Assembly (NCBI RefSeq): GCF_022352215.1
Contig: NZ_JAKRWF010000003.1
Location: 101,854-165,853 of the forward strand
Source of the DNA: Flavihumibacter cheonanensis
Lineage (GTDB): Bacteria > Bacteroidota > Bacteroidia > Chitinophagales > Chitinophagaceae
DNA: 64,000 nt
Reading direction: 5' to 3'
Part shown: positions 9,228 through 17,358 of the stretch, in pieces
How the letters are laid out: each line of letters opens with the position of its first letter
How positions within the stretch are numbered: the stretch's first letter is position 1
Program-made: the position numbers and the translations under genes
The notes under the pieces: generated by a model
What the model was told of the DNA's origin: nothing
The model's database searches: none
Seen by the model: the letters and a program-made list of their open reading frames with translations, nothing else

Positions 9228-10602
9228 GTTGTTCAATTAATTTTGCAATCGGCAGAACCAGCGCATCAATGTCTCCAGCCCCGGCCGTTATCAATAAATG
9301 CAATTGCTCTTTATTATTCAGCACTGTTTCTTTAATCTGATTCAGCAAAGCAGCTTTCTCAATCAGCTGAACTTTTCCCGCTTGCATCTGATTCGCGATC
9401 AACGCACTTTCCACTCCTTCCATTGGCAATTCTCTTGCCGGATAAATAGGCAACAGCATCACTTTATCAGCCTGGTTGAGTGCCTTAGCAAAACCTGATG
9501 ACAAATCATGGGTTCTTGAATACAGATGCGGTTGAAAAATTACAGTGCAGACACGATCCGGAAACAAGGCTTTCGCTCCTTTAATCAAAGCATTCAATTC
9601 TTCCGGATGGTGTGCATAATCATCTACAAAGACCATGCGAGAACTTTTCACTACATACTCAAATCTTCTTTTTACTCCTTTAAAGGCTGCAATCGCTTCT
9701 TTAATATTTTCCGGACTAATTCCCAACTGCTGCGCGATGGCGATCGCCACCAAAGCATTCTCCACATTATGCAACCCGCCCATATGCAGTGCTACATCAT
9801 TCAGTTCGATATCCGGCAGTTTCACAGAAAAGGTGTAGCTGCCATCCTTCATATGGATATCTTTCGCATAGATATCGGCGTTGGTATTATCCAGGCTATA
9901 CGTAAAATGATTACCAGCTTTTAACTCGGAGGATCTTGGCAATCCGTATTTGCTGAATAATAGTCCCTGCGGTTTCAGTTTTTGAGAAAACTCAATGAAC
10001 GCGTCCTGCAGATTTTTTTCTGTTCCATAAATATCCAGGTGATCCGGATCCATGGAACTGATCACGGCAATATCGGGATGCAGGCGTAAAAAACTGCGAT
10101 CGTATTCATCGGCTTCAATCACTGCTACATTTCGTGGATCGCTCCAGAAATTGGTCTGGTAATTCACACTGATCCCTCCAAGAAAAGCATTACAGCCATA
10201 ACCTGTGTGTCGCAACACATGAGCTGTCATTGTAGTGGTAGTGGTTTTACCATGTGTTCCACCAATACAGATATTGAATGAACTGTTACTGATGATGCCC
10301 AATACTTCGCTCCGTTTCAGCACAGGTACTTCCTGCTGCTGGTAATAGAGCAGCTCGGCGTGTTGCTTCGGAACAGCTGGTGTATACACCACCAGATCCG
10401 GCTGCTTTGGAATCAGTTCCAGGTTTTCTTCAAAATGAATCGCAATTCCCTCCGCTTCCAGTTGTTCTGTAAGGGGCGTTGGCGTTTTATCGTATCCGCT
10501 AACGATTTTCCCAAGTGCATTGAAATAACGCGCAAGTGCACTCATCCCGATACCGCCGATACCGATGAAATAAACGGATTGTATGTCTTTAACGGATAGC
10601 AA
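9217..10602 (-). CDS. murC: UDP-N-acetylmuramate--L-alanine ligase MurC
   Basis: Adds L-Ala to UDP-MurNAc in the cytoplasm, the first amino acid of the peptidoglycan stem. The N-terminal Rossmann motif GIGGIGMSALARYF lies at 13-26. The ATP-binding GTHGKTTTT is at 115-123, and the Mur ligase C-terminal domain has FQPHLYSRTHDL. At 461 residues the length is normal. The only suitable start is a TTG at 10602, two bases after the murG stop; the first internal ATG falls inside the Rossmann motif. This makes it one of the rare-start genes in the window. Confidence 0.97.
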   Translation of the reverse strand: MLSVKDIQSVYFIGIGGIGMSALARYFNALGKIVSGYDKTPTPLTEQLEAEGIAIHFEENLELIPKQPDLVVYTPAVPKQHAELLYYQQQEVPVLKRSEVLGIISNSSFNICIGGTHGKTTTTTMTAHVLRHTGYGCNAFLGGISVNYQTNFWSDPRNVAVIEADEYDRSFLRLHPDIAVISSMDPDHLDIYGTEKNLQDAFIEFSQKLKPQGLLFSKYGLPRSSELKAGNHFTYSLDNTNADIYAKDIHMKDGSYTFSVKLPDIELNDVALHMGGLHNVENALVAIAIAQQLGISPENIKEAIAAFKGVKRRFEYVVKSSRMVFVDDYAHHPEELNALIKGAKALFPDRVCTVIFQPHLYSRTHDLSSGFAKALNQADKVMLLPIYPARELPMEGVESALIANQMQAGKVQLIEKAALLNQIKETVLNNKEQLHLLITAGAGDIDALVLPIAKLIEQHAG

Positions 10603-10604
10603 GT

Positions 10605-11687
10605 TTATTGTAATAAATGTTTCGCAATTAATTCATCAGCATCCCGGATTGCCAGGAGGGCCAGTTTTTTTTTCATGGATTCGCGTTTCACGGGGTCTTC
10701 CATCAACCGGATAGCTGTAGCCACCAGCTGTTGGGCTGCCTCTCCATCCCTTACCATAATCCCCGCTTCCTCTTTTACCAGGTAACCGGCATTCACGGTT
10801 TGGTGATCTTCTGCAGCATAAGGATAGGGAACCAATACGGCCGGTTTATGAACAACACAAATTTCAGCAATACTCATAGCGCCGGCCCTGGAGATCAACG
10901 CATCCGCTGCAGCATAAGCATACTCCATCTCTTTAATAAAATCATTTACCCAGATTCCTTTTCGGTTAGCCGTTGCCGTTTTAGCGGTCTCGGCAAATGG
11001 CTTACCCGTTTGCCAAATCAGCTGAATACCTGCCGCTTGTAAAGCATCCAATCCGGCCGCGATGGCCTCATTGATACTTTTGGCCCCCAGGCTGCCACCT
11101 ACCGAAAGCAGGATCGGGCGCTCCGGATCCAATCCAAAAAATCGGGCTGCATCCGTTTTTGATAATTGGCAGTTCACGATGTTGGAACGCACCGGATTTC
11201 CACTCACCACAATTTTATCTGCCGGAAAAAATTTCTCCATCCCGGGTGTAGCAACAAATACGGTACTGGCATTCTTCCCAAGCAACTGGTTGGTTTTACC
11301 GGCAAAGGAATTTGCTTCATGCAAATAGGTCGGAATCCCTTGTTGCTGTGCATATTTCAACACAGGAAAACTGGAATATCCTCCAACACCAAAAACCAGG
11401 TCAGGTTGAAAGCGGTTAACTATTCCGCGTACCTGAAAAAAACTTTTGATGAGTTTAAAGGGAAGTGAAATGTTTTTCCAGAGTGCCGTACGATTGAATC
11501 CTGCAATATCAAGTCCTTCTATCTGGTAACCAGCCTGCGGCACTTTTTCCATTTCCATCTTTCCTTTGGCACCCACAAACAGAATTTCGGTTGCTGGTGA
11601 CAGTTTTTTTATGGCATTGGCCACTGCCACCGCCGGAAAGATATGCCCACCAGTTCCTCCTCCTGCTATGATGATGCGCTTAGTCAT
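10605..11687 (-). CDS. murG: UDP-GlcNAc:undecaprenyl-PP-MurNAc-pentapeptide GlcNAc transferase MurG
   Basis: Converts lipid I to lipid II at the inner face of the cytoplasmic membrane (GT28 family). The N-terminal acceptor loop GGTGGHIFPAVAVANAI is at 9-25. The donor domain has SVGGSLGAKSIN and the UDP-GlcNAc contact region RAGAMSIAEI, followed by VPYPYAAEDHQTVNA. At 360 residues it is full length. ATG 11687 overlaps the ftsW stop by eight bases, indicating coupled translation. Confidence 0.97.
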   Translation of the reverse strand: MTKRIIIAGGGTGGHIFPAVAVANAIKKLSPATEILFVGAKGKMEMEKVPQAGYQIEGLDIAGFNRTALWKNISLPFKLIKSFFQVRGIVNRFQPDLVFGVGGYSSFPVLKYAQQQGIPTYLHEANSFAGKTNQLLGKNASTVFVATPGMEKFFPADKIVVSGNPVRSNIVNCQLSKTDAARFFGLDPERPILLSVGGSLGAKSINEAIAAGLDALQAAGIQLIWQTGKPFAETAKTATANRKGIWVNDFIKEMEYAYAAADALISRAGAMSIAEICVVHKPAVLVPYPYAAEDHQTVNAGYLVKEEAGIMVRDGEAAQQLVATAIRLMEDPVKRESMKKKLALLAIRDADELIAKHLLQ

Positions 11688-12930
11688 GGGCTTCCTCCTT
11701 TTCGTCTTGCGTTTCTTCTTCCTCTTCTTCCTCTTCTTTTCCTTCCAACTGATTTTTCTCTACAAATCGGGATACACTCAAAATGATTCCAATCGCCGTA
11801 CAGGTAAATAAAAAGCTGCTTCCTCCCATACTTACCAGGGGAAGTGTTACTCCTGTTACCGGAAACAGGTTCACGTTTACCGCCATATTGGTCATGGCCT
11901 GAATGACGAGCGTAAAACTCAATGCCAAAGCAAGGAATGCACCAAAGGCAAAGGGACATTTCCGGAACAATTGAATACTCCGGAATAAAAACACGAGGTA
12001 TACAAACAACACAAATGCGCCTCCAGCAATTCCGTATTCTTCTATGATGATTGCATATATAAAATCAGAATACGGATGGGGTAGAAAGTTGCGTTGTTCA
12101 CTATTACCCGGACCTAATCCCATCCAGCCCCCTTTTGCGATCGCTATTTTTGCCTGGTTAACCTGGTAATTGTCTTCGTCATTTTTCTGATCACTTCCAT
12201 ACATAAAGCTTTCCACCCGGTTTACCCAGGTAGCCACCCTTGCCGTTAGCTTATTGCGATTCTCCACCTTCGGTGCCACACCATTTCCTTCTTTGTGCTG
12301 CCATACTGCCATCAGAACCAGGATCACTACCGGAATCATGGCAATTAGTCCTGTATAAAACAGGTGCTTCATACTGGCTCTCCCAATAAACAACAAAAGC
12401 ATGCTGGTAGCGCCAACCAATAAGGCTGTAGACAAATTCGCCGGAGCAATGAATACACATACAAGTCCAACAGGTATGATCAACGGCAGAAAACCTTTTT
12501 TGAAATCCTTGATTACTTCCTGTTTTTTACTCAGCATCCGGCTCAGGTACATAAACAACACCAGCTTTGCAAGGTCGGATGTTTGAAAGGTCAGATTGAT
12601 GATTGGCAGTTTGATCCAGCGACTTCCTTCATTCAGCCGAACTCCAAAAAACAACGTGTAGATCAGGAGTGGAATGACCAGCCAGAACAACACTTTCGAC
12701 ACACGGGAATAAATGGTATAATTCACCTGGTGAAAAAAATAAATCAGCACCAGTCCCACACCGATAAACACGACCTGCTTGAACAGATAGATTTCGGTAT
12801 TCCCCTTGTACATTTTATAGGCCAATGAACCAGTGGAACTATAAATAACCAGCAACGACATAAGTGCCAGGAGCACTACCAGTGCCCAGATCACTTTATC
12901 GCCTTTGGTTTTATTTAAGAGTTGGTTCAT
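11680..12930 (-). CDS. ftsW: Septal peptidoglycan polymerase FtsW (SEDS family)
   Basis: Integral membrane glycosyltransferase that polymerises lipid II at the septum together with FtsI. About ten membrane helices are visible. Family signatures include the opening KGDKVIWALVVLLALMSLL, WMGLGPGNSEQRNFLPHPYSDF with the catalytic-region motif, and NLFPVTGVTLPLVSMGGSS. Its 416 residues end in an unusual acidic tail with eight consecutive glutamates (about residues 399-406). A 27-bp inverted repeat lies between murD and this gene. Confidence 0.96.
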   Translation of the reverse strand: MNQLLNKTKGDKVIWALVVLLALMSLLVIYSSTGSLAYKMYKGNTEIYLFKQVVFIGVGLVLIYFFHQVNYTIYSRVSKVLFWLVIPLLIYTLFFGVRLNEGSRWIKLPIINLTFQTSDLAKLVLFMYLSRMLSKKQEVIKDFKKGFLPLIIPVGLVCVFIAPANLSTALLVGATSMLLLFIGRASMKHLFYTGLIAMIPVVILVLMAVWQHKEGNGVAPKVENRNKLTARVATWVNRVESFMYGSDQKNDEDNYQVNQAKIAIAKGGWMGLGPGNSEQRNFLPHPYSDFIYAIIIEEYGIAGGAFVLFVYLVFLFRSIQLFRKCPFAFGAFLALALSFTLVIQAMTNMAVNVNLFPVTGVTLPLVSMGGSSFLFTCTAIGIILSVSRFVEKNQLEGKEEEEEEEETQDEKEEAHD

Positions 12931-12946
12931 TGTTGTTAATTTTCTT

Positions 12947-12973
12947 CACCCGTCCGGTGGCACCGGACGGGTG
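12947..12973. repeat. Perfect 13-bp inverted repeat inside the dcw operon
   Basis: CACCCGTCCGGTG (12947-12959) and its exact complement (12961-12973) flank one base. As RNA it folds into an 11-bp GC-rich stem with a five-base loop in either orientation. It is the whole spacer between murD and ftsW. Neither side has a T-run, so it is not a classical terminator. An mRNA stability or processing element is possible. Confidence 0.85.
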
Positions 12974-12978
12974 AGACG

Positions 12979-14331
12979 TTAGAGCGCTAAAACAGCCTCT
13001 TTGAATTGCTTGCCGCGGTCTTCGTAATTTTTAAACAGGTCGAAGCTGGCACAAGCCGGACTCAGCAATACGACATCGCCCTTGTTAGAAAGCTGGAATG
13101 CAGAATGCACGGCTTCTGCGGCACTACCCGTATTCACCATCACCGGTACATGGTTCTGAAAAGCCTCCTGGATTTTTCGGTTGTCCACGCCCATGCATAC
13201 AATCGCTTTTACTTTTTCTTTCACCAGATCCAAGAGCAGAGAATAATCATTCCCTTTGTCCACTCCACCCAAAATCAGGATAACCGGCTTGTTCATACTT
13301 TCCAGTGCATACCAGGTACTGTTCACATTGGTCGCCTTACTATCGTTGATAAATTCCACCCCACGTACGGTGGCGACGGTTTCCATCCGATGTTCCAGCG
13401 CTTCAAAGGATTGAATGGCTTCCCTGATCTTATCCTTGCGCAATCCGATAACGGATGCAGCCAACCCTGCTGCCATAGTATTGTATTGATTGTGTTTGCC
13501 TTTGAGCGCGAAATCATAAATGCTCATCTGGAATTTTTCATCTTTTGTCGCAATGTTCATTTCCTGTTCTTTGATAAAAGCGCCCTGCAGTAATTCTTTT
13601 CTCATACTAATAGGTAATGGGTTAGATAGTAGTTGGAATTCATTTATATGTTGCATCGTTACCTCATCATCCTCGCAGTAGATGAAATAATCGGATGGTC
13701 TCTGGTTCATGGTAATCCGGAATTTGCTCCGGATATAATTGATAAACTGATAATCGTACCGGTCTAAATGGTCTTCTGTAATATTTGTTAGCACTGCAAC
13801 ATGTGGCCTGAACTCTTTTATGTCATCCAGTTGAAAACTGCTCACCTCTGCCACATACCAGGGCTTTGGATCCAGTGCAATCTGCCTCGCAAAGCTGTAA
13901 CCAATATTTCCAACCAGTGCACAATCCAATCCCGCATGTTTACAGATATGATAGGTCAATGCCGTAGTAGTCGTTTTTCCATTGCTTCCTGTAATCGCGA
14001 TTACTTTACTGTCACCTATGTATCGCCAGGCCCATTCAATTTCACTGATCAGTTCAATACCTTTCTCGCGGATTTTTTTTACCAGGGAATTTTTTTCAGG
14101 AATACCTGGACTCTTAATCACAATATCAGCCGTGAGTATGCGTTCTTCATTATGATGTCCTTCTTCCCATTCAATATCAAATTGCTTCAGTTCTTCGCGA
14201 TGAGGGGGCTGCAATTTTCCGGCATCACTCACCAGGCAGGTGAAACCCATTCTTTTAGCAAGAATGGCAGCACCTACACCGCTTTCACCGGCACCCAATA
14301 TGACTACAAACTGATTCATTCGCTGATTCAT
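12979..14331 (-). CDS. murD: UDP-N-acetylmuramoyl-L-alanine--D-glutamate ligase MurD
   Basis: Adds D-Glu to the peptidoglycan precursor. With ATG 14331 it has 450 residues: Rossmann start FVVILGAGESGVGAA near 8-22, ATP loop GSNGKTTTT at 115-123, and the C-terminal SPACASFDLFKNYEDRG motif typical of MurD. Other starts in frame are a GTG at 14373 and ATGs at 14364, 14358 and 14319. The family normally has only 4-10 residues before the first strand, so 14331 or 14319 fits best. Confidence 0.96.
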   Translation of the reverse strand: MNQRMNQFVVILGAGESGVGAAILAKRMGFTCLVSDAGKLQPPHREELKQFDIEWEEGHHNEERILTADIVIKSPGIPEKNSLVKKIREKGIELISEIEWAWRYIGDSKVIAITGSNGKTTTTALTYHICKHAGLDCALVGNIGYSFARQIALDPKPWYVAEVSSFQLDDIKEFRPHVAVLTNITEDHLDRYDYQFINYIRSKFRITMNQRPSDYFIYCEDDEVTMQHINEFQLLSNPLPISMRKELLQGAFIKEQEMNIATKDEKFQMSIYDFALKGKHNQYNTMAAGLAASVIGLRKDKIREAIQSFEALEHRMETVATVRGVEFINDSKATNVNSTWYALESMNKPVILILGGVDKGNDYSLLLDLVKEKVKAIVCMGVDNRKIQEAFQNHVPVMVNTGSAAEAVHSAFQLSNKGDVVLLSPACASFDLFKNYEDRGKQFKEAVLAL

Positions 14332-14420
14332 GCTACCCACAATTCGGGGGCTTTTCATAAACATAGGATTCACTGCACCACAATATCAATTTCTCAGGCG
14401 GGTGGTTTTTCGCTACTCTC

Positions 14421-15695
14421 CTAGCGGATTTTCAAGGTTACAATCGAGAAAATCACGCAAAATATAGTTACGATCCAAAACCGTGTTACGATCTTGCTTT
14501 CGTGATAACCAAGCTTTTGATAATGGTGATGAAGCGGACTCATTAAAAAGATCCGTCGTCCTTCACCGTATTTCTTTTTGGTGTATTTGAAATAACTCAC
14601 CTGTAACATTACACTCAGATTCTCCACCAGGAATACACCGCAAAAGATGGGAATAAGTAATTCTTTTCTCACTATGATAGCCAGCGCTGCGATTATTCCT
14701 CCCAACGTTAAACTTCCTGTATCTCCCATGAAAACCTGAGCAGGATACGCATTGTACCAAAGAAATCCGACACAGGCCCCCGTCATCGCTCCAATAAAAA
14801 TCGATAGTTCACCAAGATTGGGGATATACATTATGTTCAGGTAATCGGCCAGTAAAAGATTACCACTCGCATAGGCAAATACGCCTAAACAAACACCAAT
14901 TATAGCACTGACACCTGTTGCTAAGCCATCAATTCCATCCGTGATATTTGCACCGTTAGAAACAGCTGTCACTATAAAAATTACAATTAACACATATAGG
15001 ACAGAGGTGAATCCTCTTATTGCTTCCGGAAGCAATTTGGCATAATTGAATTCATGTCCGGCTACAAACGGAATAGTCGTAATGGGTTCATTTGCCTCTA
15101 CAAAATACCGGTCTGTATTCTGCTGCTTCACTACTTTCACATTGGCATCCGAACCCGGCACCCCTTTATACTCTCTCCAAACCTTTGTATTTTCATTGAA
15201 TAAAAGCGTCAGACCGATAATCAAGCCCAACCCTACCTGTCCCAGTATTTTAAACCAGCCTGCCAATCCATCCTTATCCCCTTTCTTATATGCCACACCC
15301 TGTTTCTGTGCGATTTGTTTAGCACGCAGTTTCAGGTAGTCGTCCACAAATCCGATAATACCAAGCCAGATGGTTGAAAAAATCATTAGTCGCACATAGG
15401 CTTTATTCAAATCAGCCAGCAAGAGCGTGGGTAGCAGTATTGCAAGAATGATAATGAGTCCGCCCATTGTCGGCGTTCCCTTCTTTTGCTCTTCCCCCGC
15501 TAAACCAAGATCCCTGACAGACTCGCCCACCTGTTTGTTCCGCAAAAAATTAATCAGCTTTTTTCCAAATACCGTTGTGATGACGAGCGACAAAATCACA
15601 GCCAGTAACACCCGGGAAGTGATAAACTGCAAGAGCGCACTTCCCGGGATTCGGATGTCCATTTCCTTTAACCAATCAATTAAGTGGTACAGCAT
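14421..15695 (-). CDS. mraY: Phospho-N-acetylmuramoyl-pentapeptide-transferase MraY
   Basis: Polytopic enzyme that makes lipid I from UDP-MurNAc-pentapeptide and undecaprenyl phosphate. Diagnostic motifs are [13 protein letters not shown] (metal-binding aspartates), [12 protein letters not shown], and the histidine-rich HHHYQKLG near the C-terminus. Its 424 residues are longer than E. coli MraY (360). The extra part includes a loop around [16 protein letters not shown], which seems to be a lineage insertion. It is separated from murE by 196 bases of repeat-rich spacer, the largest gap inside the dcw cluster, so an internal promoter is possible. Confidence 0.97.
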   Translation of the reverse strand: MLYHLIDWLKEMDIRIPGSALLQFITSRVLLAVILSLVITTVFGKKLINFLRNKQVGESVRDLGLAGEEQKKGTPTMGGLIIILAILLPTLLLADLNKAYVRLMIFSTIWLGIIGFVDDYLKLRAKQIAQKQGVAYKKGDKDGLAGWFKILGQVGLGLIIGLTLLFNENTKVWREYKGVPGSDANVKVVKQQNTDRYFVEANEPITTIPFVAGHEFNYAKLLPEAIRGFTSVLYVLIVIFIVTAVSNGANITDGIDGLATGVSAIIGVCLGVFAYASGNLLLADYLNIMYIPNLGELSIFIGAMTGACVGFLWYNAYPAQVFMGDTGSLTLGGIIAALAIIVRKELLIPIFCGVFLVENLSVMLQVSYFKYTKKKYGEGRRIFLMSPLHHHYQKLGYHESKIVTRFWIVTIFCVIFSIVTLKIR

Positions 15696-15760
15696 GATGG
15701 TTTTGTTACTGGTGTCACCGGTGTCCAGCCGATGACTGTGATTGAATGTAACCGTCCTAA

Positions 15761-15793
15761 GAATTTGGAAGTATGAATTGGGAAGTATGAATT
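15761..15793 (+). repeat. 14-bp tandem repeat upstream of mraY
   Basis: GAATTTGGAAGTAT (15761) is followed directly by GAATTGGGAAGTAT (15775) and the beginning of a third copy. It lies in the 196-base murE-mraY spacer together with the purine-rich element. Function unknown. Confidence 0.75.
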
Positions 15794-15840
15794 ACCCTTT
15801 TCAAACTCAAAATATCTTTATAATGTTTCCTTTGTTTTAT

Positions 15841-15890
15841 CTTCCTTTACTCCTTTCTTCCCTTCTTCCTTTCCTCCATCTTCCATGCTC
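15841..15890 (-). repeat. Purine-rich intergenic element related to 4764-4806
   Basis: The minus strand is nearly pure G/A over about 50 bases directly after the murE stop. Positions 15865-15886 match 4764-4785 at 21 of 22 bases in the same orientation, so two copies of one element stand within and just after the dcw cluster. Confidence 0.8.
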
Positions 15891-15891
15891 C

Positions 15892-17358
15892 CTATCTCCC
15901 AAGCTCCCTTATCACAAGCTCCATCTCCTCCTTATCATTAAAGTGATGTTTCACTCCTTTTATTTCCTGGTAATGCTCGTGTCCTTTACCTGCCACCAGT
16001 ATGATATCACCTGGCCCTGCCAGGCTAAACGCTGTTTTGATAGCTTGCCTCCGATCGGCGATCGAAATGAATTTTCTCCTTGCTGCCGAGTTCAAATCCG
16101 CTTCCATATCTCGCAAAATCGTATCAGGATCTTCTGATCTCGGATTGTCGGAAGTGAAAATCGCTTTATCGCTAAACTCACAGGCTACCTGCCCCATGAT
16201 CGGGCGTTTGGTTTTATCCCGATCACCACCGCAACCAACAACCGTAATCACTTTCTCTTCTCCCTGTTTCAGTTGTTTTATCGTTTTCAACACATTCAGC
16301 AAGGCATCCGGTGTGTGCGCATAGTCCACAATGCCAATGATCTTATCAACCGGCGACACCTGGTAATCAAACCTTCCTTCTGCTCCCGATAATTTGCTCA
16401 AACATTCCAATACTTCCTGTTTATTTTCTCCCAGGTTAATGGCAGCACCATATACAGCCAGCAGATTGTACGCATTAAACTCTCCAATCAACCTGAAATG
16501 AACTTCCTGGTCATTGATTGTCATCAGCAATCCGGTGAGTCCATTCTCAAGTATCTTCCCTTTGAATTCAGCCATCGAACGCAAACTGTAGAACTGCTTG
16601 CTGGCAAGCGTATTTTGCAGCATTACCATTCCACGTTTATCATCCAGGTTGCTGATCGCAAAAGCCGAAGCAGGCAACTCATCAAAGAACTTTTTCTTCA
16701 CCCTGATATATTCATCAAAGGTTTTATGATAATCCAGGTGATCATGTGTGATATTGGTGAACATTCCGCCCGCAAATTCCAATCCTGCAATTCGGTTCTG
16801 ATGAATGGCATGAGAACTTACTTCCATGAATGCATACTGGCAACCTTTGTCAACCATCCGCTTCAGCAAAGCCTGCAGCTGGATCGCATCCGGTGTTGTA
16901 TGAGTTGCTTCGATCACTTCACCAGCGATTACATTATTCACCGTACTGATCAATCCGCAATCATATCCCAATGAAGTAAAGAGCTTGTACAAGAGGGTCG
17001 CAACCGTTGTTTTTCCATTGGTACCGGTTACACCAACCAGTTTTAACTTACTGGATGGCTGCCCGTAAAAATTGGAGGCCATCACACCTGCTGCTACTGA
17101 ACTATCTGCCACCTGCACATACACCACTCCTTCTTTCAATTCAGCCGGCAGCACTTCCGCAATTACCGAACCCGCACCTGCTGCAACCGCTTTTTCAATG
17201 AACTGGTGACCATCCGCCTGCACTCCTTTAATGGCTATAAAACAGGAACCGGATACTATTTTTCTCGAATCAATCTGCAGATCCTTCGGCTCCGTAAGCA
17301 GGTTTCCCTGCACCGAGCGGATCGAAACCCCATATAATATATCCTGCAAACTGGTCAT
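15892..17358 (-). CDS. murE: UDP-N-acetylmuramoyl-L-alanyl-D-glutamate--2,6-diaminopimelate ligase MurE
   Basis: Adds the third stem-peptide residue. The ATP loop GTNGKTT is at 112-118. DNPR at 404-407 is the signature that selects meso-diaminopimelate rather than lysine, so the organism should have DAP-type peptidoglycan. At 488 residues it is full length, with a C-terminal VAGKGHEHYQE motif. Its ATG (17358) shares one base with the ftsI stop (TGATG), a tight translational coupling. The final codons run into the purine-rich spacer. Confidence 0.97.
   Translation of the reverse strand: MTSLQDILYGVSIRSVQGNLLTEPKDLQIDSRKIVSGSCFIAIKGVQADGHQFIEKAVAAGAGSVIAEVLPAELKEGVVYVQVADSSVAAGVMASNFYGQPSSKLKLVGVTGTNGKTTVATLLYKLFTSLGYDCGLISTVNNVIAGEVIEATHTTPDAIQLQALLKRMVDKGCQYAFMEVSSHAIHQNRIAGLEFAGGMFTNITHDHLDYHKTFDEYIRVKKKFFDELPASAFAISNLDDKRGMVMLQNTLASKQFYSLRSMAEFKGKILENGLTGLLMTINDQEVHFRLIGEFNAYNLLAVYGAAINLGENKQEVLECLSKLSGAEGRFDYQVSPVDKIIGIVDYAHTPDALLNVLKTIKQLKQGEEKVITVVGCGGDRDKTKRPIMGQVACEFSDKAIFTSDNPRSEDPDTILRDMEADLNSAARRKFISIADRRQAIKTAFSLAGPGDIILVAGKGHEHYQEIKGVKHHFNDKEEMELVIRELGR

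Noticed and set aside
12947..12973. The murD-ftsW hairpin as a transcription terminator
   Set aside because: Neither strand has a T-run after the stem, and essential ftsW to ftsZ lie downstream on the same strand.
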